Source: Phocoena phocoena
Taxonomy: Eukaryota > Chordata > Mammalia > Artiodactyla > Phocoenidae
Length of the DNA stretch: 64,000 nucleotides
Assembly: GCF_963924675.1 (NCBI RefSeq)
Contig: NC_089219.1
Location: 147,208,288-147,272,287 of the forward strand
Direction: 5' to 3'
The notes under the pieces are model-generated. The model did no database searches. It saw nothing but the letters and a program-made list of their open reading frames with translations, and was not told where the DNA came from. The translations under genes and the position numbers were made by a program. Shown piece by piece: positions 12,087 through 24,939 of this stretch (position 1 is its first letter; every line of letters starts with the position of its first letter).

Positions 12087-12302
12087 GTTTGTTTTTGTTT
12101 TTGTTTTTTGCGGTGCACGGTCCTCTCTCACTGTTGTGGCCTCTCCCGTTGCGGAGCACAGGCTCCGGACGCGCAGGCTCAGCAGCCATGGCTCACGGGC
12201 CCAGCTGCTCCGCGGCATGTGGGATCTTCCCGGACCGGGGCACGAACCCGTGTTCCCTGCATGGGCAGGTGGACTCTCAACCATTGCGCCACCAGGGAAG
12301 CC
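12087..12302 (-). mobile_element. Short CHR-type SINE, antisense
   Basis: Reverse complement of the same SINE, with tail gttttt repeats at the left and head ccaccagggaagc at the right. The 12-bp duplication ctccctgaaggt lies at 12075-12086 and 12303-12314. Confidence 0.97.
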
Positions 12303-12639
12303 CTCCCTGAAGGTTAGTTTGCACATGGTTTGACTTGCCACGGTGCTAGCAATACTCTCATCCCTGTGACTTCCCAGCTCTAGTCTTCAAACCAACCACA
12401 ACATTTTCTCTGCTCCAAAATCCCTGAAGAAGAATCTAATTGGCTCACTCATCTCCATTAGCCAACTCTTAAGTTACAGGTTACTTCCAAGAGATGTCCA
12501 CTCCTAGTCCAAACAGGTTAGCTGGAGATGGCAAATCACATGGCTCAAGGGCCCACCTACTCCTCAGGGTCCTTAGGGTTGAAGGTGATTCTACGAGAAG
12601 AGGGCTTGACCACAGCAGGCACCTCAAAGCATCTTTAGA

Positions 12640-13200
12640 GCAGTCCTTCTGTTGACTTCACACATTAAAGCAATTCTACTGGATATAAACTTCTCGAACT
12701 ACCGTCTTCTCCTCTCAGTACTCGGTTACATCATTTCACTGTGTCTGGCATGAAGTGTTACCAGGCAGACGTCTGACATCTTTTTCCTCCTTATAAGCAG
12801 CCCTGTTTTATGCTTGGATCCTCATACACTTTCTTCCTTGATTCAGGAATTTTAAAATTATGGCAGACTGTGCCTCCATATGGCTCCCTTTCTGTGTATT
12901 TTGTCTGTAATACGGTTAGTCCTTTTAAGCCCAGAAAAGTTTTCTTTTCTCTTTTTAAAAATGATTTCTGCTCTCATTGTTCCGGTTTCATCGTCAGGAA
13001 CCTCAATAATTCTATTCTATATTTACTACTTCCTCTCATGATATTCAGCTGTTTTTTCTACATTGTGGAAGAACATCTCAAGATTGCCTTCCACATATGA
13101 GTCCATATTCTAAAAGTGTCAATTCTGATCTTAACATTCTTCAAGTGAATTTTAATTACGTGTTTGCATCCTTATTCTTCCTATAATCCTTTCTTGCTTC
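12640..13200 (-). mobile_element. Probable ancient LINE-1 relic, antisense
   Basis: T-rich sequence resembling the antisense of old mammalian L1 3' regions, with phrases such as ttctactggatataaactt and tctcagtactcggttacatc. It is strongly diverged and the edges are uncertain. The family call rests on general resemblance only. Confidence 0.4.
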
Positions 13201-13204
13201 CCCT

Positions 13205-13804
13205 AACTCCATTTTCTTCCCTTCTTCTCCTCTATGTATGGCTTACCACTCCTATTTCTTATATACCACCATCTTCTTGTTTCATTCTGAGTAAAGAATT
13301 TTAAAAATATTTCTCCTGTTTCTTACAATAAATCACCTTACAGGTCTGCTCTTGCACTGAGCTGTAGCGTGATGTGGCCTTTATTTTATAACGGAATTGT
13401 TTTTCAATGGCTAAATATTATTTTTTTATATATAGAAATCCCTAGATGAAGTAAATTATATTCAGACTTCGCATCTATCAACAACTCGATATCTATCAAC
13501 AAAAACTATATTGCCTTTTACTTTTTTATATATTACATTCAGCATTATATTTCAGAGATGGAAATAACTCATTTTCATGATGTAGGGTAATAGCAGATTA
13601 TAGCACACAATGAATCCATTCTGATTAAAGTCTATATGGAGAAGAGCAAAGAATACAAAATACATACAACTGTTGAAAGGAAAAATGCCATGTAATATAA
13701 AAGATGCTCTAATCACTCTTTCTAACTATGAAGAGAAGAAAACCACTAAAAATTCTTACAGCACTTAATCACTCAAAAAAAGACCCATAAAATTACTTTC
13801 TATA
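13205..13804. other. No gene; A/T-rich
   Basis: T-rich then A-rich sequence between the old L1 relic and the L1 ORF2 fragment. It may hold further degraded L1. Confidence 0.45.
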
Positions 13805-16202
13805 AAATTAATAGATCATGAGAGATTATCACAAGTAACTATATGCCAATAAAATGGACAACCTGGAAGAAATGGACAAATTCTTAGAAATGCACAACCT
13901 TCCGAGACTGAACCAGGAAAAAATAGAAAATATAAAACAGACCAATCACAAGCCCTGAAATTGAAACTGTGATTAAAAATCTTCCAACAAACAAAAGCCC
14001 AGGACCAGATGGCTTCACAGGTGAATTCTATCAAACATTTAGAGAAGAGCTAACACCCATCCTTCTCAAACTCTTCCAAAATATAGCAGGGGGAGGAACA
14101 CTCCCAAACTCATTCTACAAGGCCACCACCACCTTGATACCAAAACCAGACAGGGATGTCACAAAGAAAGAAAACTACAGGCAACATCACGGATGAACAT
14201 AGATGCAAAACTCCTCAACAAAATACTAGCGAACAGAATCCAACAGTACATTAAAAGGATCATACATCATGATCAAGTGGGGTTTATCCCAGGAATGCAA
14301 GGATTCTTCAATATATGCAAATCAATCAACGTGATACACCATATTAACAAACTGAAGGAGAAAAACCATACGATCATCTCAATACATGCAGAGAAAGCTT
14401 TTGACAAAATTCAACACCCATCTATGATAAAAAAAAACCTCCAGAAAGTAGGCACAGAGGGAACTTACCTCAACATAATAAAGGCCATATATGACAAACC
14501 CACAGCCAACATCATTCTCAATGGTGAAAAGCTGAAACCATTTCCACTAAGATCAGGAAGAAGACAAGGTTGCCCACTCTCACCACTATTATTCAACATA
14601 ATTTTGGAAGTTCTAGCCACAGCAATCAGAGAAGAAAAAGAAATCTAAATCGGAAAAGAAGAAGTAAAGCTGTCCCTGTTTGCAGATGCCATGATACTAT
14701 ATGTAGAGAATCCTAACGATGCTACCAGAAAACTACTAGAGCTAATCAATGAATTTCGTCAAGTAGCGGGATACAAAATTAATGCACATAAATCTCTTGC
14801 ATTCCTATACACTAATGATAAAAAATCTGAAGGAGAAATTAAGGAAACTCCCCCATTTACCACTGCAACAAAAAGAAAAAAATACCTGGGAATAAACCTA
14901 CTTAAGGAGACAAAAGACCTGTATGTAGAAAACTATAAGACACTGATGAAAGAAATTAAAGATGATACAAGCAGATGGAGAGATATACCATGTTCTTGCA
15001 CTGGAAGAATCAACATTGTGAAAATGACTATACTACCCAAAGCAATCTACAGATTCAGTGCAATCCCTATCAAATGACCAATTACCTTTTTTCACAGAAC
15101 TAGAACAAAAAATTTTACAATTTGTATGGAAACACAGAAGACCCTGAATAGCCAAAGCAATCTTGAGAAAGAAAAACAGAGCTGGAGGAATCAGGCTCTC
15201 AGACTTCAGAGTATACTACAAAGCTACAGTAGTCCAGACAGTATGGCACTGGCAAAAACCAGAAATATAGATCAATGGAACAATATAGAAAGCCCAGAGA
15301 TAAACCCATGCACATATGGTCACCTTATCTTTGATAAAGGAGGCAAGAGTATACAATGGAGGAAAGACTGCCTCTTCAGCAAGTGGTGCTGGGAAAACTG
15401 GACAGCTACATGTAAAAGAATGAAATTAGAACACTCCTTAACATCATACACAAAAATAAACTAAAAATGGATTAAAGACCTAAATGTAAGGTCAGTCACT
15501 ATAAAACTCTCAGAGGAAAACATACGCAGAACACTCTATGACATAAATCACAGCAAGATCCTTTTTGACCCACCTCCTAGAGAAATGGAAATAAGGTCAA
15601 AACTAAACAAAGGGGACCTAATGAAACTTCAAAGCTTTTGCACAGCAAAGGAAACCATAAACAAGAAGAAAAGACAACCCTCAGAACGGGAGAAAATATT
15701 TGCAAAGGAAGCAACTGACATAGGATTAATCTCCAAAATATACAAGCAGCTCATGCAGCTCAATATCAAAAGAACAAACAATCCAATCCAATAATGGGCA
15801 GAAGACCTAAATAGACATTTCTCCAAAGAAGATATACAGATTGCCAACAAACACATGAAAGGATGCTCAACATCACTCACCATTAGAGAAATGCAAATCA
15901 AAACTACAATGAGGTATCACCTCACACCGGTCAGAATGGCCAACATCAAAAAGTCTACAAATAATAAATGCTGGAGAGGGTGTGGAGAAAAGGGAACCCT
16001 CTTGCCCTGTTTCTGGGTATGTAAATTGATACAGCCACTATGGAGAACCTTAAAAAACTATGGAACCACTATGGAGGTTCCTTAAAAGACTACAAATAGA
16101 ACTACCATACGACCCAGCAATCCCACTACTGGGCATATACCCTGAGAAAACCATAATTCAAAAAGTCATGTATCCCAATGTTCATTGCAGCACTATTTAC
16201 AA
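13805..16202 (+). mobile_element. LINE-1 fragment, defective ORF2 (reverse transcriptase to C-terminus)
   Basis: Sense-strand L1 ORF2 sequence. It begins in the linker ([13 protein letters not shown]), enters the reverse transcriptase ([13 protein letters not shown] near 13975; [17 protein letters not shown] near 14215; [14 protein letters not shown] near 14560) and continues to the C-terminal region (TIIQK near 16150). It is dead: the frame shifts near 13950 and again near 14185, and stops lie at 14646, 15075, 15462, 15792 and 16083. The catalytic FADD box reads FADA at 14679-14690, so the second metal-binding Asp is lost. The endonuclease domain, ORF1, the last part of ORF2 and the 3' UTR are absent. 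The 3' side joins a second L1 piece abruptly at about 16200. Confidence 0.95.
16036..16097 (+). repeat. 31-bp imperfect tandem duplication inside the L1
   Basis: cactatggagaaccttaaaa is followed 31 bases later by cactatggaggttccttaaa. Normal L1 ORF2 has one such unit, so it adds to the damage of this copy. Confidence 0.75.
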
Positions 16203-16345
16203 ATAAATCACGGCAAGATCTTTCTTGACCCACCTCCTAGAGTACTGGAAATACAATGAAAAATAGACAAATGGGACCTACTGAAACTTAAAAGCTTTTA
16301 CACAGCAAAGGAAACCACAAACAAGACTAAAAGATGACCCTCAGG
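16203..16345 (+). mobile_element. Second LINE-1 ORF2 scrap
   Basis: This stretch repeats the ORF2 part already present at 15543-15680 (ataaatca..gcaagatc, then gacccacctcctagag and acacagcaaaggaaacc) with many substitutions. It is more likely a separate, diverged L1 copy than a recent duplication. It ends near 16345, where recognisable L1 stops. Confidence 0.8.
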
Positions 16346-17121
16346 ATGTTCTCTGTCTTCTTAAACAAACAAGAGTCCGAGCTCCTTCTCAGGCAATGCA
16401 TGTGAAGAATATAACGAGGTGTCAGCACCCAGTCCATTTCCAGTTTCTAATGGGTATTCTCTGATATGGCTCATCTTTCCTCAGTCCATTTCCTTGCTCA
16501 TCCAATCAACCAACCAATAGGACACATTAAAATGATGATTTCCGATGTGTTGGCAGGGCCCCTCTGTCTCCATTCTCACCTCCAGCAGAAATGCACCACT
16601 GCCAGTCCAATCCCACATCTCCCACTTCCTGCCTACTTAACTTATTACCATCAGAGTCAGTCTCCATATTGATGCAGAAAGAGAGGTGCTTATGAAGGGA
16701 GGAGGAACAGAATAACTGTATTGGGACAAAATACAACAGCTATGGACTGGCGGAGGGCAGTTCACTTTTCTGGTGGGGACAGACCACGTGTTTCCAAACT
16801 GGTGGAACAGATACCAGGAGAGGGGCGAGGGCACTGCACAGCACCGTATGCAGGAGCCACCGAGTTCCTTCTTCAGACCAGCTCTGTGTGCCACGTTAAA
16901 GGAAATTTCTCACTGATTCTGACAACAAGCTGAATTCCAGCCCTACTTCCCAGTATTTATTTTCATCTCTTCCAGTGTTTTCCAGACATCATCATGGGTA
17001 AATGAGTTAGGCTGCATCAGAAGCCAGAGGCAGACATCATTTTAAACTTGCAGCCCTTATAGCCACCTTTTTTTTCACATCCTCTTTAGGTACAGTTCAA
17101 AACCAGACATGGTATTTTATT
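16346..17121. other. No gene or recognised repeat
   Basis: Looks like single-copy sequence between the L1 pair and MER20. Confidence 0.5.
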
Positions 17122-17352
17122 TTATAGAAGTTTCTCAACCAAGAGCAATTCTTGTCTCCTGACCCCACCCTCAGGGACATTCTGCACTGTCTCGAGACAT
17201 TTTTGGTTGTCACAACTGAGGCTACTACTGGTATTAGGTGACTAGAGGCCAGAAACGTTGCTAAACATCTATGGTAGACAGGGCATCCTTCCACAACAAA
17301 GATGTTTCTGATCCAAAATGTCACTAGTATCAAGGTTGAGAAATCCTGCTTT
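17122..17352 (+). mobile_element. MER20-like hAT transposon
   Basis: Inverted ends tttctcaacc and ggttgagaaatcc, with the core gagacatttttggttgtcac and ccagaaacgttgctaaacat, as in placental MER20. The 8-bp duplication is not clear because both flanks are A/T-rich. MER20 copies are known as regulatory sequence in uterine cells of placental mammals; nothing here shows activity. Confidence 0.85.
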
Positions 17353-18984
17353 ATATTTTAGCAAGGGTCCAATTTAGACAGTAGCTCTTGGGGGAGCTAT
17401 TTGACAGAGGCCTTTGCTACTCTCCCGATCACCTGTATTAGCACCACATCCCTTATCTGAATGCCCCAGCTACATTAATTTTCTGTTGATTAGAACACAC
17501 AAATCCTTCTCCAGCTGAAATGGGAAAGGACAGCTTTTGCCCTCTTTGGTCTTCCCATCAGGTGATGCAGTGCAGGAGAGACACACAATCACTAAAAGCC
17601 CCCAGGCCACCAGCAGTAAAGTGGTGCCGAATCCAGCATGACTGGGGTAGACACACACAACAACAGCAGACAGCTGGGTTCCCCAGTGGGAAACTGGGGC
17701 GAACAGGACACATTTTGTCTAATTAGACAAACGGGGTTGAAAGAGCACCGGAAAGATGCTCCGAAACTCATCCTCAGAATACCAGCAGCAGCTTTGAACC
17801 AACAGGAGTCAGAACCTCTGGGCTGCATGGGTGGTGGACGGTGTGGGTCTGCGTGCGGGAATGGGCTACATTTATACAGCTGTCTCAGCGCCTTCAGATA
17901 GGTATCTGTATACTGAACGGCAGTGGCTTTGGTGATTACCTGACGAAAGCTCTAAAAGTATTTTCCCCAGTTAAAGGGAAGAAGACATCTTTTAAAAACT
18001 CTGCCACTTTAAGAGAACGAGACCAGTTACCCATGAGGCACGGCTGGACGTGACACGCCCGGTACTCCAGGCCTCTCTGCAGCAGCTCTCTCTGAGTCAA
18101 GGAGCTGGCTGCTGGCTAAGTAATTGCTGGAATTAGCCTCGAGACCTCAACGCCCACTGCCAACATGCTCTTCTGGGCTCTGTAATTCAGAACCACGGGG
18201 TGTAATGCTACTGGTTGCAACGCTCTTAGCGTTTTTACATGTTTTCTGTGGTTGTCACTTTGGTTTGATCTGGAACATTGTTTATTTTGTGTCTTTGTTT
18301 TTTGGCTCTTGGAAATACACCCGTGGGTATGCTAGACACAGGGATTCTCCCCACCTCCAAAAAAAAAAAAAAAAAACCAACCGAAACCTTTGCTGTATTT
18401 CCCATGCAGATGCAGCATAAGGAGATACAGACCCTCACACACATCAGCAAGTGCATCCCTCAAAGTAGCTTCTGTTATAAAAGGCCAGTCCAGGTCTGAT
18501 GCCTGATGTGTGGACAGAGCTTTCTGTACACTAAGCTGACTGGTTTCCTGCTCTTCTCCCTCCTCCAGCCACAGGGATTCCAGCCAATGTCCAGAGAATC
18601 ATCAGCTACGAAACATCGATTATTTTTATATATCTGTTTCTCTTAGATCCTTGAAAGCAGGGCACATTTCTTCCACCTTAGAAAACAGCAAGAGGCAACC
18701 GACTGCCACATTATCCAGTCCCCTGTCCCCACAAGATTACAACCCAGTGGGTTAGAACAACGGGCTGGTAATTAACCTTAACGATATTTTACAAGGGTAC
18801 CAAGTTCTTCTGCATAGATCATCTAACCCAGTCCTCCCCAGGGTGAGGATGGGCAGGGGGGCGGGCATTCCACCATTCAAGTCATTTATATTAAACAAAG
18901 CGCTATACTAGATGCCATGGGTTTTTCAAACACTCAAGGAAAAGCGGAAGGGAGAAAGACCCACCCAACTATATTTAAAAAAGT
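17353..18984. other. No gene or recognised repeat
   Basis: Apart from one A-tract, this is the longest stretch in the first third without a recognised element. The small frames at 17520-18050 and 18124-18420 show no known domain. Confidence 0.5.
18359..18376 (+). repeat. Isolated poly(A) tract
   Basis: About 18 A bases after ctccccacctcc. No element body is recognised. Confidence 0.85.
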
Positions 18985-19200
18985 GATAGAAAGAAAATAA
19001 ATAGTCTAGGATAAACAACAAGGTCCTAATACATAGCACAGGGAACTATATTCAATATACTGTGATAAAACATAATGGAAAAGAATATAAAAGAAGAATG
19101 TATCTATGTGTGTAACTGAGTCACTTTCCTGTACAGTAGAAATTGACACAACATTGTAAGTCAAATATACTTCAAATTTTGAAAAAATAGGAAAAAAAAA
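18985..19200 (+). mobile_element. LINE-1 3' end
   Basis: Contains ataaacaacaaggtcctaat, gggaactatattcaatat and gtaactgagtcactttcctg, followed by an A-rich tail. It is the usual L1 3'-UTR and a 5'-truncated insertion, older than the SINEs judging by substitutions. Confidence 0.88.
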
Positions 19201-19629
19201 GAAAATAAATAGTTTAGATTTGGCTCAGCAAAGAGAGTAGAAAACCAAGTCCCATCATTCAGTTATAAATATTGTCCTTAGGAATTTGTCCAATTCCCCA
19301 GATTTCCCACTAGGACACTCTTCCTTCCATATTCCACAACAACTGGGAAAGCTTGAGCACTGGCATTTCTAACCGGCTTAATCTTCCTGACTATGTTATA
19401 GATGTTTGCTTTCCCTCTGCAACTAGACCACAGGAAATTTAAGCAGTTTTTTACTCTTCTGCCCCCTCACTGGCCTTAATGTGCTCTGCACACAGTAGGA
19501 GCTCTATGCATGGTGCTGAATAAAACAGAAGATCTAGTATCTTTAACTCCAGTCTGGGGCATCAAGGAGACCAGTGTTCTTGGATGGCTCAAGTGCTCAC
19601 AGGAATTTGTCCACTTTCACCAAGGCACA

Positions 19630-19800
19630 GAATCCTACAATCACATATGGTCAGAGCTAGAAGAGACCTTTTAAATCATAAGGTATTTTACAGATGAGTA
19701 ACTGATGCCCAGAAACGCAAAGTGACTTTCCCAAGACCATGAAATGAATGGAAAAGCCAGGACTAGAATCGCGGGCCTCTAAAGCATCAGATGTGAGTAA
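19630..19800 (-). mobile_element. MIR-type relic
   Basis: Contains agagctagaagagacctttt, then tattttacagatgagtaact and aagtgactttcccaagacca, the antisense MIR core. Confidence 0.65.
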
Positions 19801-20554
19801 AAAATGTCACAGAACCTGGAGATAAAATGAGGAACCTCTCCCCTCTGCCTACCCTGATAGAACAGAAGGAGACAGCATATATTTGCATCCCATCCCAACC
19901 GAATAATTTGCTTGTGTAATCAGATGCACTTCCTCGGCTAAATGCTTTCCAGTTCACTGTTTGGCTTAAAAAATGATTAAAAGGTTCAAAAACAATTATC
20001 TATTTCCATTTCCAAAATGGATTTTACTGCAATAGACTCTGTATTAATAAACACCTACAAATGTCACTCTATGAAGAACATATTGTCTGCAAATAACCTT
20101 TCAATTAGAAACAGACGCTGTGGCTTCCAGCATCTAAAGTGTTTTTAATTGAAATGTCCTGGTTGCAACTGAAATCAGGCTGGAGGCAAAGTTCTTTCTA
20201 CTCAGGCTCTGTTCTGAAGGTCTGACCTTCCCTTGGGATTTTATGTTAGTACTCTCAAGCACCCAGGATGCACACACAGCCCGCCAGTCCAGAATGTGCT
20301 CCTGAATCTGTCCTTTCAATACAGATCATCCAGTCCTTGCCAGTAAGCAGTGTCCACACTGACTTAGGAGGAGGAAAGGAAACTGTGCTGGTTGCAGTCT
20401 ATGTGGATATTTCTCACTGGATCCAAATTCAACAAATGTGGACCGAATGCCTATTACATGTTAGACCCAGTGAGAAGTACTTCACGCGAGCTTTCTCCTT
20501 ACCCTTGAAGCAGATCGGATCGTAGACGGATAGATGAGAAGTCAACAACAATGG

Positions 20555-20740
20555 ACATCATTTAGGGAACTGCCCCAAGTATTTCACATGCATTAACACA
20601 TTTAAGGCAGTAGCCTTATTATCTCCATTTTACAAATGATCAAACTAGGGCTCAGACCTAGCACATGGGAGAGGAGGGATTCATATCCAGGTGGTCTGTC
20701 CACAGCCTGTGCCTCTAACTTCTATGCCAGGCCATATCTC
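20555..20740 (-). mobile_element. MIR SINE
   Basis: Antisense MIR: gtagccttattatctccatt, ttacaaatgatcaaactagg and gggattcatatccaggtggt. Confidence 0.75.
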
Positions 20741-22884
20741 TTGCCTTCAGCAATAAGACAGTCTACTCTTCTCCTGGGGTTCCTCCTCTTAAATAATGCT
20801 GGGGATCCTTTATCCCACAGTCCCTTTATCTACAGGCCAAGTGTCTTCCATATTTTCAGGTTTATGGAACACTCTCAAATACACTCTCATCTACTATAGC
20901 ACACGTTTCCCTAAATACCATAGTCCATATGTCATTGGTAAATAGGAGAACAACGTCCATACAAAGCACAAACGGTGTCTGTTTATATGTAATTTTTTCT
21001 TAGCTTGTTAATACTCAGCCCCAAGTAAAAGCATCTGAACACAAAACTCACTAACAGAGCTGATTACGTTACTGTACCAGGTACCCATTCATCCCGCCCC
21101 TTTTTCCTATTAGCCTAGTAGAGCCTCATGCTCTGTCACAGACAGACATAACGCACAGTTCTCGAAGATGCAGTGTAAAAGAACATCACAAAACAAGGAT
21201 CCAGAGCCATCCATCTCAGTCATCACTCAAATCTGTGTAAAGCCTACAAGCACTTTTCCCCACCCCCCTCTAACCTTGCTTTCAGAACTCAGCAGTCTCT
21301 ATCCCCCCCTTCCATCAAGGTACCGTCACCTTTTAAGGTAAAGGCTGATACTCCCTAGAATATTTATTTCTTAGTAATTCAGTGTGACTTTCCAGTTGAG
21401 CCGATATCCTTATTAGGCTTGTTGTTTTTCTTCATGCTCTGGATGGAGTTTCATAGATTTGGGGTGATCTACCCAACTCTCTTTTTCCGTAAGTCCTGTT
21501 ATCTTTTTGTGTGCCATTTTATATAACCTGAGATTTTTCAAGTTTGTATGCCTCGCATTACACCAGAAACACCTTGAATTGGCAGCACAACCAAAAGCAT
21601 GAAACTGTATCCAGTTTCCTCAAGATCCCCATGGTCTCTGGTCAGTACTGAGTTGCTGTGAGAACAGAGCTGCCTTGGCCACGTCCATTTTTATAGTCTC
21701 CCATATCATTCAGAGCTTTTAGTTGCAAACAACAGAAGGCACTCTAGATAACTGAAGCAGAATCGAAATTTCTTAAGGACATTAGGTCACAGAACATCTG
21801 GTGGACCAGTGAATCAGGCTAGGAGACGACAGATTCACCAGAAAGCCCCTGCAGACCCTACTGCAGATGCTACTAGCACCCTCTCGAGAAACACTTCAGT
21901 GGGATGCCTCTCCTGACTGCCTTCTGAATCAAAGTCACCCCTTTGATGCATCTGACTGGCAGAGCCTGTAATATATTCTGGTACTGGCTGCCAGGGAGAT
22001 GCAGAAAGTGACTTTTTGACTTGTACTTTGAGGAGGTAGAGTTCAGAAGGCCAGACATTTCCCCAAGCCAGAAGGATGTCCAAAAGGTACTTACTGAGTC
22101 GCCAGAGGATGGAGCAAATGTCCACTCTACTTAGGAAGCAAACTGTACCCAACTCCTGGCAAACATTGATCTCCTGGTACTAGGCTGGTGCCCTACCAAG
22201 CCCCTCCCCCATAGCAAGTCGACCCCTTTCCTCACAGGTGTGCTTGCTTCGATGTTCTGATGTCCACCAACTCAACAGCACGTATCATCCTCATTGCAAC
22301 AGACCTTGATCTTGTATGTTGACTAACATTTGGAAACATCCCCAAGGTTCCAAGGCTGCACTTATTAACAGGTCATGTTCAAAGGAGTAACATATTCCCA
22401 CGAGCACATCAGGATTTTGACAATCCCCCAAAAGAAATGATGGAGAAGAAAATCGCTACCCTGACTCACAGCATCATACCTCCTCCCTGGTACATCAGCA
22501 GCTCCTCATTCCTACAGACTGCAGGGTATACCCAACTCCCAGCTCGCTGACTGTCCCTTCACACGTTCTTCTCATTTGGGTAGAGGTTTTCTGAATGCAA
22601 ATGGATCTTCTCTAATTGATATAAAAGTTTTCATCATTTTAAATGTTGGTATTATTATTGACATATTAGTGATAAAGCTTCTCCCACTCTAGTACATTAA
22701 TTAATAGGCTACACTATGCATTTTCTACTGAAGGTTTTTTCCCTTCAGTACATCAATTCCATTGTCTAAGTGAGGACTTCAGATGTGTTAGGATACATAT
22801 GCGTAAGTAATTTTTAACTACCGCTACACTTTCCCAGCAAACTTTTTGGTCACCCATTTCCAAGTTACTGCTTAGAATCTGAGT
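20741..22884. other. No gene; one faint relic
   Basis: Around 21705-21800 the text ttagttgcaaacaacagaag resembles an old repeat head seen again near 26555 (agatgcagataacagaaccc). Otherwise unassigned. Confidence 0.45.
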
Positions 22885-22895
22885 CTGACTTTGAT

Positions 22896-23424
22896 TATTC
22901 TTTTAAAATTTTTTATTGAAGTATAGTTGTGTTAATGGCATGTTAATTTCTGCTGTACAGCAAAGTGACTCAGTTATACACATGTACATTCTTTTTTATA
23001 TTCTTTTCCATTATGGTTTATCACAGGATATTGGATATAGCTCCCTGTGCTATACAGTAGGACCTTGTTGTTTACCCATTCTATATATAATAGTTTGCAC
23101 CTGCCAATCCCAAACTCACAGTCCATCCTTCCCTCCCACCTCTCTGGCAACCACAAGTCTGTACTCTATGTGTGTCTGTTTCTGTTTCATAGATAGGTTC
23201 ATTTGTGCCATATTTCAGATTCCACATATAAGTGATATCATATGGTATTTGTCTTTCTCCTTCTGACTTACTTCACTTAGTATGATAATCTCTAGTTGCA
23301 TCCATGTTGCTACAGATGGCATTATTTCATTCTTTTTTATGGCTGAGTAATGTTCCATTGTATAAATGTACCACATCTTCTTTATCCATTCCTCTGTTGG
23401 TGGACAGTTAGGCTGTTTCCCTGC
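22896..23424 (-). mobile_element. LINE-1 3' end, antisense, with target-site duplications
   Basis: The reverse complement holds the ORF2 C-terminus (MWYIYTMEHYSAIKKNEI) and then the 3' UTR, with its A-tail appearing as T-rich sequence at the left edge. It is flanked by an 11-bp direct repeat ctgactttgat at 22885-22895 and 23425-23435, which fixes the edges. It is a 5'-truncated copy with a reading frame broken near its end. Confidence 0.92.
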
Positions 23425-23435
23425 CTGACTTTGAT

Positions 23436-24129
23436 CTTTCAAACAGCATTCAGTGGAGCTTATTTTAACCGACACATATCAACACTTCCCCCCCCAGTTA
23501 ACGGTCCTGTCTCAGGAGATGTTGATAGACAAAATTAACACCACAAATGATCCTCATGGAGCTCACTGCCTCTCTGGGGAGACAGGAAGTGTGCCATGAT
23601 GACGCGGCAGGGTAAGAGCTGTGAGGAAAAAGAAATCACAAGAGGCTGTGGTTACATGTTGGAGAGCAAGGAGGCAACTCTGAAGAGGTGATGGATGGCC
23701 TGTGACTGAAGGGTTGAGTAGGAAACAGCCTGGAAGCAAAGGGGAAGGGGAAGAACATTCAGGAGAGGATATAAAAGCCAAAGAGAGCATCGCCAGTTAG
23801 GGCAACACTGTTCGGTGTGACTATGGCTGGTGCCAGGGCAGCAGGAGGGAAAGTGGTGGGAGCTGAGGCAGGTCAGACCTTCACAGGGCTTGTATGGCCT
23901 GATGAGGAGAAAGCTTCAGGCGGATTTCAACAGATGACAGGACCCAACCTACATTTTGAGGCATCTGTGGCGGCAGAGTAGAGGGTGGATTTGAGGAGGG
24001 TGAGGCGAGAGGCAGGGATGCATACAGAGGCTAAGGTGGTCATTCTCACCACCCAAGGACTTGAATCAATGCAGAGGAGAGCGAGGAGGAGGGCGTACAG
24101 TTCAAAAGTAAAAACAACAACAAACAGCA
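23436..24129. other. No gene; probable ancient repeat debris
   Basis: The part at 23560-23990 resembles the G/A-rich body of the ancient dispersed repeat (tggagagcaaggaggcaact). Confidence 0.45.
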
Positions 24130-24560
24130 CTCAAGACCTTGCATGGCCTGGTCCAGGACAACCTCCCAGCCTGCCTGTGCCCCCGTCACTCTGCGCTTCA
24201 ACCACTAGGACCTTCTTTCTGTCCTTCCTCCTGGAATGCACCCTGCTCTTTGAGGATACTTTTCCCTCCACCTCAGCATTGCCTCCTGGGGAGCCTTCCC
24301 CCCGGGGAGCTCCCGTTCCACTCCTGGGTCAAGTGCCCCACGCACTTGTAGGACCATGTGTCTCCTTCTTGGCACTACTGGCTACTATACTTGTCCACAA
24401 ACGTGTATGACGTCCCACAGACAGCTCTCTGCTCCCAAACCCTAAGCTTCATGAGAGCAGGAGCCATGTCTCTATTTGCTTCGTACTGTGTTCTAGCCCA
24501 CAGTAGGTACAAAAATGATCTGATGATAAATGAGTGGATCCCTGCATCTAGAATGATTGA
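24130..24560 (+). mobile_element. LINE-2 relic
   Basis: Contains gcatggcctggtccaggac, then tccttcctcctggaatgcac and cttcatgagagcaggagcca, the standard order of an L2 3' region. Diverged. Confidence 0.7.
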
Positions 24561-24939
24561 TCTCACCCATGTGGTATTGATTTGCTTGATTTAACTCATG
24601 TTTTTGAAGTGCCCGACTTTCCTCCTAATAGCAGCATTTCACAAATGGGGAAACGGCAGCCGTGATATGAAAACACTTGCTAGTCAAGTCACGTTGCTAG
24701 TAAGTACCAGAGCTGGCTTGGGTTTGGGCTACAGCCAACTCCACCTGTTCACGTCCATCCTGTGGACACACCATCTGTTGCCAGGTGCTCAAAGGAAAAT
24801 GGAGGAGAAAGCAAGCTCACGGAGCTTACATGTCAATCATCAGACCGAAGAGAAAGCACCATCCTAGATTTCTCTTTAAAAACAAAAAATTGGTGTTGCC
24901 ATTCAGTCTACTATCACCCCAGCAGATGAACAAGGAGTC

